Positions 25,307-35,351 of a stretch of DNA of 64,000 bases are shown here, in pieces. The stretch comes from Butyrivibrio sp. INlla21 (lineage in GTDB: Bacteria > Bacillota > Clostridia > Lachnospirales > Lachnospiraceae). Positions within the stretch are counted from its first letter, which is position 1; each line of letters opens with the position of its first letter. The stretch is from assembly GCF_900116875.1 (NCBI RefSeq), contig NZ_FPCC01000003.1:124001-188000 (forward strand). The letters run 5' to 3'. Below the pieces are notes generated by a model, which ran no database searches, was not told where the DNA came from, and was given only the letters and a program-made list of their open reading frames with translations. The position numbers and the translations under genes were made by a program.

Positions 25307-26479
25307 TTACCAGCGGACCTGCCATCTTCCCGAGTATTCCGTATTCATACTGAGCTTATGCTCTGCCGGGCCGCCTTGTTTATCTTTATCCTTCTGCTTC
25401 GAAAGTTCTTTTACAAAAAGCTCCTTATCAAAAGGTATCTCGATTTCCCGGTCAAGCCATGTAGACAGATAAGCCGCGTTACTTATCGTAAGCGAATTTA
25501 TACCTTCATATCCCGGAGCAACAAGCTCTTTTCCGGTTAAAAGATGGTCAGTAAAATTCTGAAGTATCTTGATATGGCCATTGTTATCCGTTCCAAAATT
25601 AAGCTCGATCTTACTGACTTTCTCATCGGTAACAAAGCCGAACTTCTCTTGTCTTAAGAGCTCTTCATCCCTATGCAAAAGAAACAGCTTAAGCTTTCCG
25701 TCCTCGGCTACAGCCTTACCCATTGTTCCTGATATCTCTATTCTGTTTGTTCCCGGATATTCTCCAGTGGAAGTAATGAAGACACCAGTCGCACCGTTTG
25801 GATAACGAGCATATATCGTTGCATCATCCTCGACTGCGATATCATGAAAATGACCTTTAATACAATGCGCATGAATACTTATCGGCATACCAATCATCCA
25901 CTGCCAAAGATCCAGGTTGTGTGGGCACTGATTGATCAAAACTCCGCCGCCCTCGCCTTTCCAGGTAGCTCTCCAACCTGCGGAATCATAGTATCCCTGC
26001 GTCCTGTACCAATTGCTGATAATCCAAACAAAGCGCTTTATTTCGCCAAACATTCCGATAGAGATATAATATCGAAGTGCCTGATATAAAGGATCTGTTC
26101 TTTGATTGAACATGATCCCGAATTCTTTTCCGCTCTTCTTCGCCGCCTCATTCATAGTTTCAACCGAAGCCGTATCGACTCCCGCAGGCTTTTCGGTAAG
26201 AACGTTCCAACCGTTTTCAAAAGCTTCCACAGCTATTATCGGATGAAGATAATGAGGCGTAGCTATCAAAAGAACATCCGCCACTTTTTTCTTTATCATC
26301 TCATGATAATCGTCAAAATACAGAATATTATCACCGTAAATATCCTTGGCAGCATTTAGTTTTTCCATATCGGCGTCACAAAGCGCGGCAAGGGTTGCCC
26401 CTTTTACCGCGCCATCATAAAGCTTCCCTGCATGAACGCTTCCCATATTGCCGATACCGACAATAGCAAACTTGATCAT
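25307..26479 (-). CDS. Gfo/Idh/MocA-family NAD(P)-dependent oxidoreductase 1
   Basis: 390 residues. N-terminal Rossmann fold with FAIVGIGNMGSVHAGKL, the conserved EKP in VLTEKPAG, and a C-terminal alpha/beta domain with the catalytic-His segment GGVLINQCPHNLDLWQWM. Members oxidise or reduce sugars, inositols or sugar derivatives. The tail (about 365-390, basic and polar) is specific to this protein. Last gene of the run oxidoreductase 3, 2, 1 downstream of an ABC importer; 17 bases after oxidoreductase 2. Substrate not inferable. Confidence 0.88.
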   Translation of the reverse strand: MIKFAIVGIGNMGSVHAGKLYDGAVKGATLAALCDADMEKLNAAKDIYGDNILYFDDYHEMIKKKVADVLLIATPHYLHPIIAVEAFENGWNVLTEKPAGVDTASVETMNEAAKKSGKEFGIMFNQRTDPLYQALRYYISIGMFGEIKRFVWIISNWYRTQGYYDSAGWRATWKGEGGGVLINQCPHNLDLWQWMIGMPISIHAHCIKGHFHDIAVEDDATIYARYPNGATGVFITSTGEYPGTNRIEISGTMGKAVAEDGKLKLFLLHRDEELLRQEKFGFVTDEKVSKIELNFGTDNNGHIKILQNFTDHLLTGKELVAPGYEGINSLTISNAAYLSTWLDREIEIPFDKELFVKELSKQKDKDKQGGPAEHKLSMNTEYSGRWQVRW

Positions 26480-26496
26480 ATAAGCTTCTCCGTCTT

Positions 26497-27663
26497 TTAT
26501 TTATAGTTTCCTACGGTAAAAGATTCATCTGCAAAGTTCTCAACGCTCTCTTTTTTCTCAAAGAAATGAGGTGCTTTCTTAACTATAGTTCCCGTATGAG
26601 CAAACTCCGAATCCATTGAAATAGGCATCTCTACCTGCTTTTTCATAATTCCGGCTGCATAGATAGCTGTGATAAGTTCAATGGTTCTTTTACCGTCTTC
26701 TCCCGTGATAAGAGGTCTTGTTCCGTTCTCAAGAGCTGTAAGATAATCATCTATCTCGCCTGTATGCCCTTCGTATTTAAGATCTGGGATACTGTTGTAG
26801 TAATCTGTGATTTCTTTAATAAGTTCTGTATTTCCGCCCTCTTTTGGAAAACCGTTGGCCTGTCCGATCTCTGCCTTTACATCAAAAGGAACCGAGATCT
26901 TGGCCTTCTCACACTGAAGCGATATACCCTGCTCCTCTCCGTGATGAACAACAGAGCTTAGGATCCTTGCCATGCTATTGTCCTTGTATCTTACGCATGC
27001 TACAGAAATATCCTCTACCTCCGCATTGTCGTGCATGACATTTGAAAGCATAGCGATTACTTCTGTAGGCTCACATCCCATCATCCAGTTGAGCATGTCG
27101 ATATGGTGAACCGCATGGTTAAGTGTAGGTCCACCGCCCTCTTTTTCCCAAGTTCCTCTCCACCAGAGGTCATAGTATGAATGAGCTCTCCACCAAGCGG
27201 ATTCAACCTCAGCGAAACAAAGCTTGCCCGCAAGTCCGCTGTCGAGGAGCTTTTTAAGCTTATAGACGCCGTTTCTGAATCTGTTCTGAGCAATGGCTCC
27301 GAGAACCACTCCGTTCTTTTTCTCGGCATCAAGCATCTCGTTGCACTCCTCAATGCTGGCTGCAAGAGGCTTTTCGCAAAGTACGTTGCAGCCGGCATTC
27401 ATGCTGTCGATGCTGATGGAACTATGTACGTAAGGAGGAGTACATACATGAACAACATCTATCTTTATATCCGATTCAAGCATGCTCTTATGATCTGCAA
27501 AAACTTCAGCATCCTTAATATCATATTTTTCTTTCATTGCCTGCGCTTTTTCGGGGTAGATATCGCAAAGTGCTACGATCTTACATCTATCGGGGAATTC
27601 GAGAAGTCCCTTAACGTGCATATTGGCGATATTACCCGTTCCTACTATAGCTACGTTTATCAT
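26497..27663 (-). CDS. Gfo/Idh/MocA-family oxidoreductase 2
   Basis: 388 residues. Rossmann segment NVAIVGTGNIANMHVKGL, EKP in VLCEKPLAAS, and catalytic region GGPTLNHAVHHIDMLNWMMG. It differs enough from its two neighbours that the three are not recent copies, so they may act on successive intermediates or on different sugars. Ribosome binding site and 17-base gap to the next gene support an operon. The C-terminal 30 residues (after VKKAPHFFEKKE) extend beyond the domain. Confidence 0.88.
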   Translation of the reverse strand: MINVAIVGTGNIANMHVKGLLEFPDRCKIVALCDIYPEKAQAMKEKYDIKDAEVFADHKSMLESDIKIDVVHVCTPPYVHSSISIDSMNAGCNVLCEKPLAASIEECNEMLDAEKKNGVVLGAIAQNRFRNGVYKLKKLLDSGLAGKLCFAEVESAWWRAHSYYDLWWRGTWEKEGGGPTLNHAVHHIDMLNWMMGCEPTEVIAMLSNVMHDNAEVEDISVACVRYKDNSMARILSSVVHHGEEQGISLQCEKAKISVPFDVKAEIGQANGFPKEGGNTELIKEITDYYNSIPDLKYEGHTGEIDDYLTALENGTRPLITGEDGKRTIELITAIYAAGIMKKQVEMPISMDSEFAHTGTIVKKAPHFFEKKESVENFADESFTVGNYK

Positions 27664-27715
27664 TATTACGTCTCCAATCTGTATGTGTTATATAACCCAA
27701 ACCAACGCTAAGTGA

Positions 27716-28807
27716 TTACTTATATCTGCGGCTTAAGTCCACCGCCTGCATCTGCGCTCTTACGCAAAGCTCGGCTGCTTTAAATGCATGTGCCTGTGTC
27801 ATAGCATTTTCCGTTCTGTTGATACAGTCAAGTATGAGCTGACCAAAGAAGGGATATCCCACCTTGCCGGCAACTTCAAAATGCTGCTCTCCGTCTTTAT
27901 TTACAAGGAAAACATGATCTGTCGTTCCGTCATTTGTTCCGACATTTACATACTTACGGATCTCAATATATCCATCGGTTCCGATGATAAATGTACGTCC
28001 GTCTCCCCAAGTCGAAAGGCCGTCGGGAGTAAACCAATCCACTCTGAAGTGCTGTGTCGCTCCGTTATCGCCAACTATTATTGCATCACCGTAATCGTCA
28101 AGTCCCGGATGATCGGGATGGTTGTAATTGGCAACTTCACTGTATGCGACGTGTGCGTTCTCTTCTCCGCAGAAGAATAAGAACTGTTCTATCTGATGGC
28201 TTCCTATATCACATAGGATTCCGCCGTATTTTTCTTTTTCAAAAAACCAATCGGGTCTTCCCTTGGGATCACCGATCCTGTGAGGTCCGAAGCCGTCTAC
28301 ATGAACCGGCTTTCCGATAAGACCTCTTTCAATAAGTTGTCCTGCATATACAGCCGATTCAACATGAATTCTCTCGCTGTAATAAACCATGTATTTCTTA
28401 CCGGTCTCTGCCACCGTCTTTTTGGCTTCCTCAAGTTGTTCGAGTGTTGTAAGAGGAGCCTTGTCCGTAAAATAGTCTTTCCCCGCTTTCATAGCCCTTA
28501 TACCCAAAGGGCATCTTTCGCTGGTAACAGCTGCAGAGCAAACAAGCTTAACTTCAGGGTCATCCAAGATTTCTTTTTCACTCTTTGCAACCTTAACTCC
28601 GGGATATGTCTTTACAAAATTCTCGACTCTCTTCTCATCATCGTCATATACCCACTTAAGAGTCGCTCCGGCTTCGATAAGGCCGTTACACATTCCGTAT
28701 ATATGTCCGTGATTAAGTGCTATTGCAGCAATGCAGAACTCACCGTCTTTAACAACAGGGCTCGGCTTCCCCTTTGGCGCATAATTCATTCCGTCTTGTT
28801 TACTCAT
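27716..28807 (-). CDS. Gfo/Idh/MocA-family oxidoreductase 3
   Basis: 363 residues. N-terminal Rossmann domain begins FCIAAIALNHGHIYGMCNGL, lacking the classical G-x-G-x-x-G (an A-L-N-H-G-H replaces it). The family EKP is TDKAPLTT, keeping the Lys but changing the Glu. The C-terminal domain has GGILCDIGSHQIEQFLFF with the catalytic-type His. This resembles the atypical branch of the family found next to carbohydrate ABC systems. The ATG at 28807 is chosen for AAAGGAGAG just before it. It follows the solute-binding protein gene. Confidence 0.83.
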   Translation of the reverse strand: MSKQDGMNYAPKGKPSPVVKDGEFCIAAIALNHGHIYGMCNGLIEAGATLKWVYDDDEKRVENFVKTYPGVKVAKSEKEILDDPEVKLVCSAAVTSERCPLGIRAMKAGKDYFTDKAPLTTLEQLEEAKKTVAETGKKYMVYYSERIHVESAVYAGQLIERGLIGKPVHVDGFGPHRIGDPKGRPDWFFEKEKYGGILCDIGSHQIEQFLFFCGEENAHVAYSEVANYNHPDHPGLDDYGDAIIVGDNGATQHFRVDWFTPDGLSTWGDGRTFIIGTDGYIEIRKYVNVGTNDGTTDHVFLVNKDGEQHFEVAGKVGYPFFGQLILDCINRTENAMTQAHAFKAAELCVRAQMQAVDLSRRYK

Positions 28808-28891
28808 TTTCTCTCCTTTAAAAATGCGAGGTGACAGGATTATTACTGCCACCCCGCATAAATTCAAATTAAATTCATTTTGGAAAAAGTA

Positions 28892-30553
28892 TTACTGTCT
28901 CGCCTCGTAGTACTCAGTACGCTCATCGATGATAGTGTCTATACCAATGCTCTTAAGCTCATCCATGTACTCCTGGAAAGTAGCATCGAACTCAGCCTCA
29001 GGGCAAGTTACAACCTTAACCTGATAATCATCCTTTGCGATATTAAGATCTGTGATCAGATCTGCTGTTGAAGGTGATGTCCAAGAAGCGTCATGAATTA
29101 CATTTCCTTCAAGCGCAAGCTCATAGTTCTGCATTACATAATCTTCAAAGCCGGGAGCCTCTTTAGCTGTGCACTTGTTGAAGTCCTCAACAGACTCGAA
29201 GTAACCCTGGTTACCTACAATAAAGATATCTGTACGGATCCAGTCCTTATCTGTTGCATTGAACTCAGCATCGATAACCTGAGGAACACCGTCAACCATG
29301 TTGTAGTTCTCGCCCTCAAATCCGTGATAAAGAACGAAACCGCCTTCCTTTGTGCACATCCAGTCAAGGTATGTCATGCAAGCCTCAACCTTCTCTTCAT
29401 CAGCAGTCTTGGGGCAGAATGCGATAAGTCCGCCTTCACCGTAACCTGCGTTATATACCTGTCCGTCATTAACGTTTGCAAACTGAGGAATAGAAACAAA
29501 GTCTGCATCCGAAACATTCTCTCTGAGTGTCTTAAGAAGTGATCCGCGGAGAACATCAACGTTACCGTTTACACTGTACTCAGCAAAGCAAAGCTTACCT
29601 GATACGATCTGGCTCTTGAAATCATCTTCCTTAAGTGTGTAATACTCATGATGAAGAAGTCCGTTGTTGTATAGCTTGTTGAGGAACTTGTAGTAATCAT
29701 GCATACCGGGATCATAGTAATCCTGGATAACTTCCTCACCGCCGCCGCAAATATTGTTCTTGAGAGGATCGTTTGCAATCTGTGAGAATACTTCCTTTAA
29801 GTTCCAGCCGTTCCAGATGATGGCTCCGACTGCATTCTTGTCGCCGTTGGGATTCTCATGAACCATCTTGTCAAGGCAGTTGTAAAGCTCATCGGGATTC
29901 TTGGGAACATCGAGTCCAAGCTTATCAAGAAGGTCCTTACGGATAAAGTAGTTACTCTTAGCTGTTGTAGCTCTTCTTGCTACGATTCCGTAAAGCGCTC
30001 CGTCTGAGTTACGTCCGATATCAAGAACATCGCTTCCGATATAAGCTCTAAGGTTCTGAGCCTGATCTTTTCCGTCTACAAACTCAGAAAGATCCCATGT
30101 ACCACCCTGGTTAAAATAGTCTTCTGCATATGCATATGTGTATGTAAGTGTAAGGTCGGGAGCTTCACCTGCAGGAACAAGTGCCTGCATCTTGGTAACC
30201 TCATCCCATCTGGGAACAGGTACAAACTCTACGTTGATACCAACCTTGTTCATCTGCTCGTTAACATACTTGGTCCACTTGTTGTCAGTGATGGTTGAAC
30301 CGTCAGGAGCATTGCTTCTGTCGAAAAGCTCTACAGTGATAGTCACGTTATCGAACTGCTTTGAACCGTATGTTGTCTGATACTTACTCGGTGTATCAGC
30401 TTTGGCTGAATCCTCTCCCCCTTCACTTGTTGTGTCAGCTGTGTCAGTGCTTGTTGTGCCCTGCTGAGCAGGCTCATTTTTGATACCGCACCCCGCAAGC
30501 ATGGTAGTTGCAAAGACTGTTGCAAGAACCAAAGAAATAACTCTCTTTTTCAT
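28892..30553 (-). CDS. Extracellular solute-binding lipoprotein, carbohydrate ABC importer 1
   Basis: 553 residues with a lipoprotein signal ending TMLAGCGIK (lipobox LAGC). The mature protein is a family-1-type (LplA-like) binding protein, with the conserved opening ITVELFDRSNAPDGSTITDN and the hinge region FIRKDLLDKLGL. It belongs with the two permeases upstream. No ATPase gene is present, as is usual for this group, which shares an MsmX-like ATPase. It is a paralogue of the protein at 33607-35298 (both end in IIDERTE plus a short tail). The start at 30553 has AAAGGAG upstream. Confidence 0.9.
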   Translation of the reverse strand: MKKRVISLVLATVFATTMLAGCGIKNEPAQQGTTSTDTADTTSEGGEDSAKADTPSKYQTTYGSKQFDNVTITVELFDRSNAPDGSTITDNKWTKYVNEQMNKVGINVEFVPVPRWDEVTKMQALVPAGEAPDLTLTYTYAYAEDYFNQGGTWDLSEFVDGKDQAQNLRAYIGSDVLDIGRNSDGALYGIVARRATTAKSNYFIRKDLLDKLGLDVPKNPDELYNCLDKMVHENPNGDKNAVGAIIWNGWNLKEVFSQIANDPLKNNICGGGEEVIQDYYDPGMHDYYKFLNKLYNNGLLHHEYYTLKEDDFKSQIVSGKLCFAEYSVNGNVDVLRGSLLKTLRENVSDADFVSIPQFANVNDGQVYNAGYGEGGLIAFCPKTADEEKVEACMTYLDWMCTKEGGFVLYHGFEGENYNMVDGVPQVIDAEFNATDKDWIRTDIFIVGNQGYFESVEDFNKCTAKEAPGFEDYVMQNYELALEGNVIHDASWTSPSTADLITDLNIAKDDYQVKVVTCPEAEFDATFQEYMDELKSIGIDTIIDERTEYYEARQ

Positions 30554-30591
30554 ATTTTGCTCCTTTCGCATTTATAAAAGCTAAGACAGGA

Positions 30592-31464
30592 TCAACCCTT
30601 AACTGAACCTATCATAACGCCCTTAACAAAGTACTTTTGCAGCCATGGATAAACCACAAGGATAGGCATTGTTGAAACCGCAACCGTTGCCATCTTAAGT
30701 GACTGCGTCATAACCTGAGTACCGATACCCTCCACATTAGCACCTGAGTTGTTGAGCTCACCTTCAAAAAGAAGGCTCTTAAGTCTTAACTGTAATGTAT
30801 ATTTCTCAGGACTCTTGATATAAAGAAGTGCATCGAAATATGTGTTCCAATATGCAACCGCATAGAAAAGTCCGATGGTTGCAATGATCGGTATTGAAAG
30901 AGGAAGTACGATCTTAAACAGTATCGTCATATATGAAGCGCCGTCTATTCTTGCCGCTTCCGATAAACTCTCGGGAAGGTTCCTAAAGAATGTACGCATT
31001 ACGATGAAGTTGAATACGTTGATCGCCTGCGGTAAAAAAAGCGAAAGCAAAGTGTCGTACATTCCCAAACTCTTTACAACAATGAATGTAGGGATCATTC
31101 CACCGCTAAAATACATAGTGAAAAGAATAAAAATCGTAAAAGCTTTTCTTCCCGGAAGATCCTTGATTGATAAAGCATAAGCCGCAAAAATCGTAAGTAT
31201 AAGAGAAAGTGCAGTTCCCAATAAAGTAACTATCACTGTTGCTCTCATCGCCAGCCAGATCTGTGTTTTTCCCAGAATCTGTCTGTAAGCATCAATATTA
31301 AAATCAATAGGATAAAAGGTTACCTTGCCTGAAAGAACCGCATTGTATCCGCTCATCGAATAAGCAAGTACGTTGAGAAACGGATACAGGCATATAAAAC
31401 CTATGATAAAAAGTACTATTCCGTTTATAACCAGTCCTACCGACAGTTTTTTCTTTGTCGTCAT
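30592..31464 (-). CDS. Carbohydrate ABC importer 1, permease (LplC/YtcP-like)
   Basis: 290 residues, six membrane helices. The binding-protein-dependent permease loop EAARIDGASYMTILFKIVLP (EAA motif) contacts the ATPase. The ending KYFVKGVMIGSVKG is typical of LplC-type permeases. The ATG at 31464 has GGAGG upstream and lies 14 bases after the first permease. Confidence 0.92.
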   Translation of the reverse strand: MTTKKKLSVGLVINGIVLFIIGFICLYPFLNVLAYSMSGYNAVLSGKVTFYPIDFNIDAYRQILGKTQIWLAMRATVIVTLLGTALSLILTIFAAYALSIKDLPGRKAFTIFILFTMYFSGGMIPTFIVVKSLGMYDTLLSLFLPQAINVFNFIVMRTFFRNLPESLSEAARIDGASYMTILFKIVLPLSIPIIATIGLFYAVAYWNTYFDALLYIKSPEKYTLQLRLKSLLFEGELNNSGANVEGIGTQVMTQSLKMATVAVSTMPILVVYPWLQKYFVKGVMIGSVKG

Positions 31465-31478
31465 ATAAGCCTCCTAGA

Positions 31479-32393
31479 TTAGATAATTCCGTCTTCGCCG
31501 ATGAGCTTGGCAAATTTATCGGCAAGAACAAGTACAATGATGTTGAATACAGACTGGAAAAGTCCGATCGCAGTAGAGTCGCTGTACTTTGCTCTCTCAA
31601 TACCTATTCTGTAGGTATATGTACTGATAACTTCGGATACACCCAAAACCTTCTTGTTACCGATAAGAAGAGGTGCTTCCAAGCCAATGGTCATCATCTT
31701 GGAGATCTGTAATATGAGCATTGTCACTATGACTGATTTAATTGATGGAAGTGTGATATAGATAAGTCTCTGGAACTTTGTAGCGCCATCAAGGTAAGCA
31801 GCTTCATACAAGCTCTCATCAACACCGGTAAGTGCCGCGAGATATATGATTGTTCCCCATCCGATCTCTTTCCAAACATTACATATAACGTAGGTAACAA
31901 CCCACCAAGTATTGTCCGAAAGGAAAGGAATTGCTTTAAAACCTGCTCTCTCAACGATCATGTTGATCGTACCGTCTGTCACAGAGAACATGTTTACCGA
32001 AATAGCTGCAACAACTACCCATGAAATAAAGTGAGGCAGATATAGAATTGACTGTGTGACTCTCTTAAACAGTGCACTTCTTACCTCATTAAGCATAAGA
32101 GATACGATGATTGTAAGCGGAAAACTTACAAGCAGTGTTGCGAAATTAAGAATAAGTGTGTTGCGTACGGCGTGCCAGAAATTCTTATTGGCAAAAAGCT
32201 TATTGAAAACTTTAAATCCGCACCAAGGACTTGCAAGTACTCCCTTAAATACGTTGTAGTCCTTAAACGCTATGGTTACGCCATACATTGGTATGTATTT
32301 AAAGATGACGTAATATGCCAGTATCGGAACGAGCATCAGATATAGCCAGCGATAGTTCCATATCTTGGCACCAAGCTTACGATGATCTTTCAT
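31479..32393 (-). CDS. Carbohydrate ABC importer 1, permease (LplB/YteP-like)
   Basis: 304 residues, six membrane helices, N-terminal YLMLVPILAYYVIFKYIPMY as in LplB/YteP. EAA loop: YEAAYLDGATKFQRLIYITL. First gene of the importer operon; read divergently from the AraC regulator at 32667. GGGAGG ribosome binding site. Confidence 0.92.
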   Translation of the reverse strand: MKDHRKLGAKIWNYRWLYLMLVPILAYYVIFKYIPMYGVTIAFKDYNVFKGVLASPWCGFKVFNKLFANKNFWHAVRNTLILNFATLLVSFPLTIIVSLMLNEVRSALFKRVTQSILYLPHFISWVVVAAISVNMFSVTDGTINMIVERAGFKAIPFLSDNTWWVVTYVICNVWKEIGWGTIIYLAALTGVDESLYEAAYLDGATKFQRLIYITLPSIKSVIVTMLILQISKMMTIGLEAPLLIGNKKVLGVSEVISTYTYRIGIERAKYSDSTAIGLFQSVFNIIVLVLADKFAKLIGEDGII

Positions 32394-32587
32394 AGAAGCC
32401 TCCCAAAATTTTGAATTGTTTTTTGCTGGTTTTTAATATATCAAAGTATCGTCTGATTTCCGTCCACTTAATTGATAAGAACATTGCGTCAACTAACTTT
32501 TACAAAATATACTATTTGCAATGTTTTTACGTATTCATGCGGATTATCCATTAAAAATATAGAATTGTATATATTTTTTGTATCAAT

Positions 32588-32634
32588 TTGCGCAATTTTT
32601 TAGCATTGTGTTGTGCACGTTTTCACGTTATAAT
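32588..32634 (+). promoter_or_regulatory. Promoter/operator of araC-type regulator 1
   Basis: Palindrome TTGCGCAA (32588-32595), -35 TTGTGT (32606-32611), 17-base spacer containing ACGTTTTCACG, and TATAAT (32629-32634), 32 bases before the ATG. The same arrangement stands before regulator 2. Confidence 0.6.
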
Positions 32635-32666
32635 ACTCTATATTCAGAAATTAAGGGAGAACAACA

Positions 32667-33542
32667 ATGGACGAGATAAGGAAAAGATCATACCATTCAC
32701 TAGGCGCAGAATTGTTATGTGAGATCAAGAACGTCAGTGCCCCCTTCGATACGACTACTGACATGCATAATCACACCAACCACGAGATACTTATCGTAAA
32801 AAAGGGACGACTCAATCTCTTTACCGATCACGCGGGAATAGAATTAACAAGGGGTGATATTGCACTTATTCCGATGTATAAGTTCCACAGAGGTGAGATA
32901 CTTACCACAAATGAATACGACAGAATAGTTATAAATGTCACTGAGAATATATTGGAAGATGCTTCGTATGATCAGTATGATCTTAATAAATGCTTTAAAC
33001 CGTATAACGACAAGCACATCCACACCGCTCATCTGGATGAAGATGAACTGGAAGAAATCGACAAATACAGTTCTAAGCTAAAAGAGAATCTGTTCAGCAA
33101 TTCTCCCGAATCGCCCATTCTTATAGATGCATATTTTAAACTTATACTTGTCATGATAAACAGAAAGTACAGAAAAAACGAACTCTCTCTTGCCGAAGAC
33201 AAGATGCCCGACATAGTAAAGAGAACCTTTAATTATATAGACAAACACCTTACCGAGGATATCACACTTAAGTCTTTGGAAAACGAGATACACAACAACG
33301 GAACTTACATATCAAGATGTGTAAAAAAGATATCCGGACTTACGATCTCTCAATATATAATCGCAAAGAGAATCGCACTCGCCTGCAGATACCTTCGCGA
33401 AGGCAACACCGCAAACGAAGCTTGCTACAGATCCGGCTTTAACAACTACTCCAACTTCTCTCGCACTTTTACCAAGCAAGTCGGAGTATCTCCAAAACAG
33501 TTTCAGATTGAATATCGTAACGGCGTTATAGCAAATGTATAA
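32667..33542 (+). CDS. AraC-family transcriptional regulator 1
   Basis: 291 residues. The N-terminal cupin-like sensor domain has the His-rich strand MHNHTNHEILIVKKGRLNLF; the C-terminal double helix-turn-helix spans about 185-285 (TYISRCVKKISGLTISQYII and GFNNYSNFSRTFTKQVGVSP). Divergent from the importer 1 operon, which it probably controls in response to the imported sugar. Gapless paralogue of regulator 2 (37459-38334), nearly identical in the DNA-binding region. Confidence 0.92.
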   Translation: MDEIRKRSYHSLGAELLCEIKNVSAPFDTTTDMHNHTNHEILIVKKGRLNLFTDHAGIELTRGDIALIPMYKFHRGEILTTNEYDRIVINVTENILEDASYDQYDLNKCFKPYNDKHIHTAHLDEDELEEIDKYSSKLKENLFSNSPESPILIDAYFKLILVMINRKYRKNELSLAEDKMPDIVKRTFNYIDKHLTEDITLKSLENEIHNNGTYISRCVKKISGLTISQYIIAKRIALACRYLREGNTANEACYRSGFNNYSNFSRTFTKQVGVSPKQFQIEYRNGVIANV

Positions 33543-33544
33543 AG

Positions 33545-33590
33545 AAAAGCCTTCTTCCTACACTTTGTAAATGTAAGAAGAAGACTTTTT
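33545..33590. terminator. Bidirectional terminator between regulator 1 and binding protein 2
   Basis: AAGCCTTCTTCCTACA (33547-33562) pairs with TGTAAGAAGAAGACTT (33572-33587), with a T run on the plus side and A-rich sequence on the other. The genes converge here. Confidence 0.8.
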
Positions 33591-33606
33591 AATTTAAATA
33601 TTCTTA

Positions 33607-35298
33607 TTATCTGATATTATCTGAAGGATAAACAGCGTCCCACTTCTCGGTTCTTTCATCAATAATAGCCTGTCCGCCGGAAGTAAGATAATCTGAAAGG
33701 CCTTCCTCCCATACAGAATCAAAATCTGCAGAAGGAGCTTTTACAGCGTTATCATAGCATGTATCTCTCTTAGCTGTGAGCGTATCGCCGGCACCTGTCT
33801 CAGCCTCGATATCACCTACATTAACATTGATACCTACTCTTGTATCTGTCTTTGCGATCTTGTCAGCATCAAGTATATCCTGAGGATCGATACCTGCATA
33901 TGTGTGTGCAAGTGACTTATTTGTAAGATCCTCATTGGTAAGGTGAAGACCGTTACATGTGATCGTATAGTCGATATTCATTCCTGAGTTCTGTATAGCA
34001 TCTCCTGTTGCGGCAACGATCTCATAACCGCCGTCATCAAGAACATTGTGTGTCACACCCTCTTCACCTACCTGAAGGAATTCGATTACTTCAGGGCTTG
34101 AAATATAATCAAGATAAAGCATTGACGCAAGAGGCTCATCATTGGTTGCGGGGAAGAATATCTTTCTGTCGATAGGACCGGCAAGGAACTTGTTGTGTCC
34201 GCCGTTCTTATCTTCAAAAGGATCGATAGCTATATACTTGGCATCGTCACCTATAAGTCTCTTAAGGTTTGCTGCGATTGAATCATCACCGTTTCTCCAC
34301 GGATAATCCCAGTTATGTGTAAATGCTCCGACATAACCGGCTTTCATCATATCATCCTCAGTAGAATCACCTGAACCGTAAAGGTAGAAATCCTTCCACA
34401 TAAGGCCTTCGTTATACCAGTCATTAAGAAGCTTAACACCTTCCTTGGTTCCGTTCTGAGTAAGCTTTCTGTCATCAAAACCATTTACATAATATTCTTT
34501 ATCGGACATATTGGGATCCAAGAAAGATTCAATAAGTGTTCCTGCTCTCCAACCCACATCATATGATACCGAATAAGGGATCATCTTGTTTGCGTCAGCG
34601 CCAAGAAGTGTATCCGCATTCTCTTTAAACGCAACGAGAACATCATGGAACTCTTCCTTGGTTGTGGGCTCTTTAAGTCCGAGCTTATCAAGCCAGTCCT
34701 TACGAATGAATGTGATAACACGATTCATGTTTGCAAGCTTAGCTTCTATAGCCCAAGTTGTTCCGTCATTAAGATCCGAATTCCAATAAAGATTTGTTTC
34801 TCCAAGCCAGTTCCAAAGGTTTGGAAGCTCATCCTTATAATTGTCGATGTAAGGTCTCATATCGATTACAGCATCCATATCAGCGTAAGCTTTGATAGTA
34901 GGATATGAATAAGTCACACATACATCGGGAGCCGTTCCTGCTGCAAGCTGAGTGTTGATCTCATCTGTCTCAGTCCAACGGGGAATAGCTACAAACTCAA
35001 CTTCAACATTGTGTTTTTCAAGCATGCCCTTTTTAATATACTCTGTGTAAACATTATTGGTAGGGTCCGAACCACCGTCGTTATTTCTGTCATATACCTC
35101 TACGGTGATATGTCTTGTGTCGGCAAATTTTCCGTCTGTAAGCTCAGAAGCGGCTGCATCCCCTGAAGCTACCGAATCAGAACCGTTTGAACCTGTGCCG
35201 GCCGGTGCGTTCGCAGATCCCCCGCCTGTGTTACCGCATGCTGCAAGAGAAAAGACCATTGCACATGCAAGAACAACCGATAAAACTTTTTTCTTCAT
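33607..35298 (-). CDS. Extracellular solute-binding lipoprotein, carbohydrate ABC importer 2
   Basis: 563 residues. Lipoprotein signal ending SLAACGNTG (lipobox LAAC), then a Gly/Ser/Ala linker and an LplA-like binding domain with ITVEVYDRNNDGGSDPTNNV and FIRKDWLDKLGL. Trp- and Tyr-rich in the central part. Paralogous to the importer 1 binding protein but clearly diverged, suggesting a different sugar. Last gene of its operon; GGGAGG ribosome binding site before ATG 35298. Confidence 0.9.
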   Translation of the reverse strand: MKKKVLSVVLACAMVFSLAACGNTGGGSANAPAGTGSNGSDSVASGDAAASELTDGKFADTRHITVEVYDRNNDGGSDPTNNVYTEYIKKGMLEKHNVEVEFVAIPRWTETDEINTQLAAGTAPDVCVTYSYPTIKAYADMDAVIDMRPYIDNYKDELPNLWNWLGETNLYWNSDLNDGTTWAIEAKLANMNRVITFIRKDWLDKLGLKEPTTKEEFHDVLVAFKENADTLLGADANKMIPYSVSYDVGWRAGTLIESFLDPNMSDKEYYVNGFDDRKLTQNGTKEGVKLLNDWYNEGLMWKDFYLYGSGDSTEDDMMKAGYVGAFTHNWDYPWRNGDDSIAANLKRLIGDDAKYIAIDPFEDKNGGHNKFLAGPIDRKIFFPATNDEPLASMLYLDYISSPEVIEFLQVGEEGVTHNVLDDGGYEIVAATGDAIQNSGMNIDYTITCNGLHLTNEDLTNKSLAHTYAGIDPQDILDADKIAKTDTRVGINVNVGDIEAETGAGDTLTAKRDTCYDNAVKAPSADFDSVWEEGLSDYLTSGGQAIIDERTEKWDAVYPSDNIR

Positions 35299-35351
35299 CC
35301 TTATAACCTCCCATTATTTTTATATATAGTTTTTTTGCTTAACTACCCTCT

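Noticed and set aside
28280..28834. Plus-strand frame of 184 residues opposite oxidoreductase 3
   Set aside because: Antisense shadow with no start signal; the opposite frame is a recognisable oxidoreductase.
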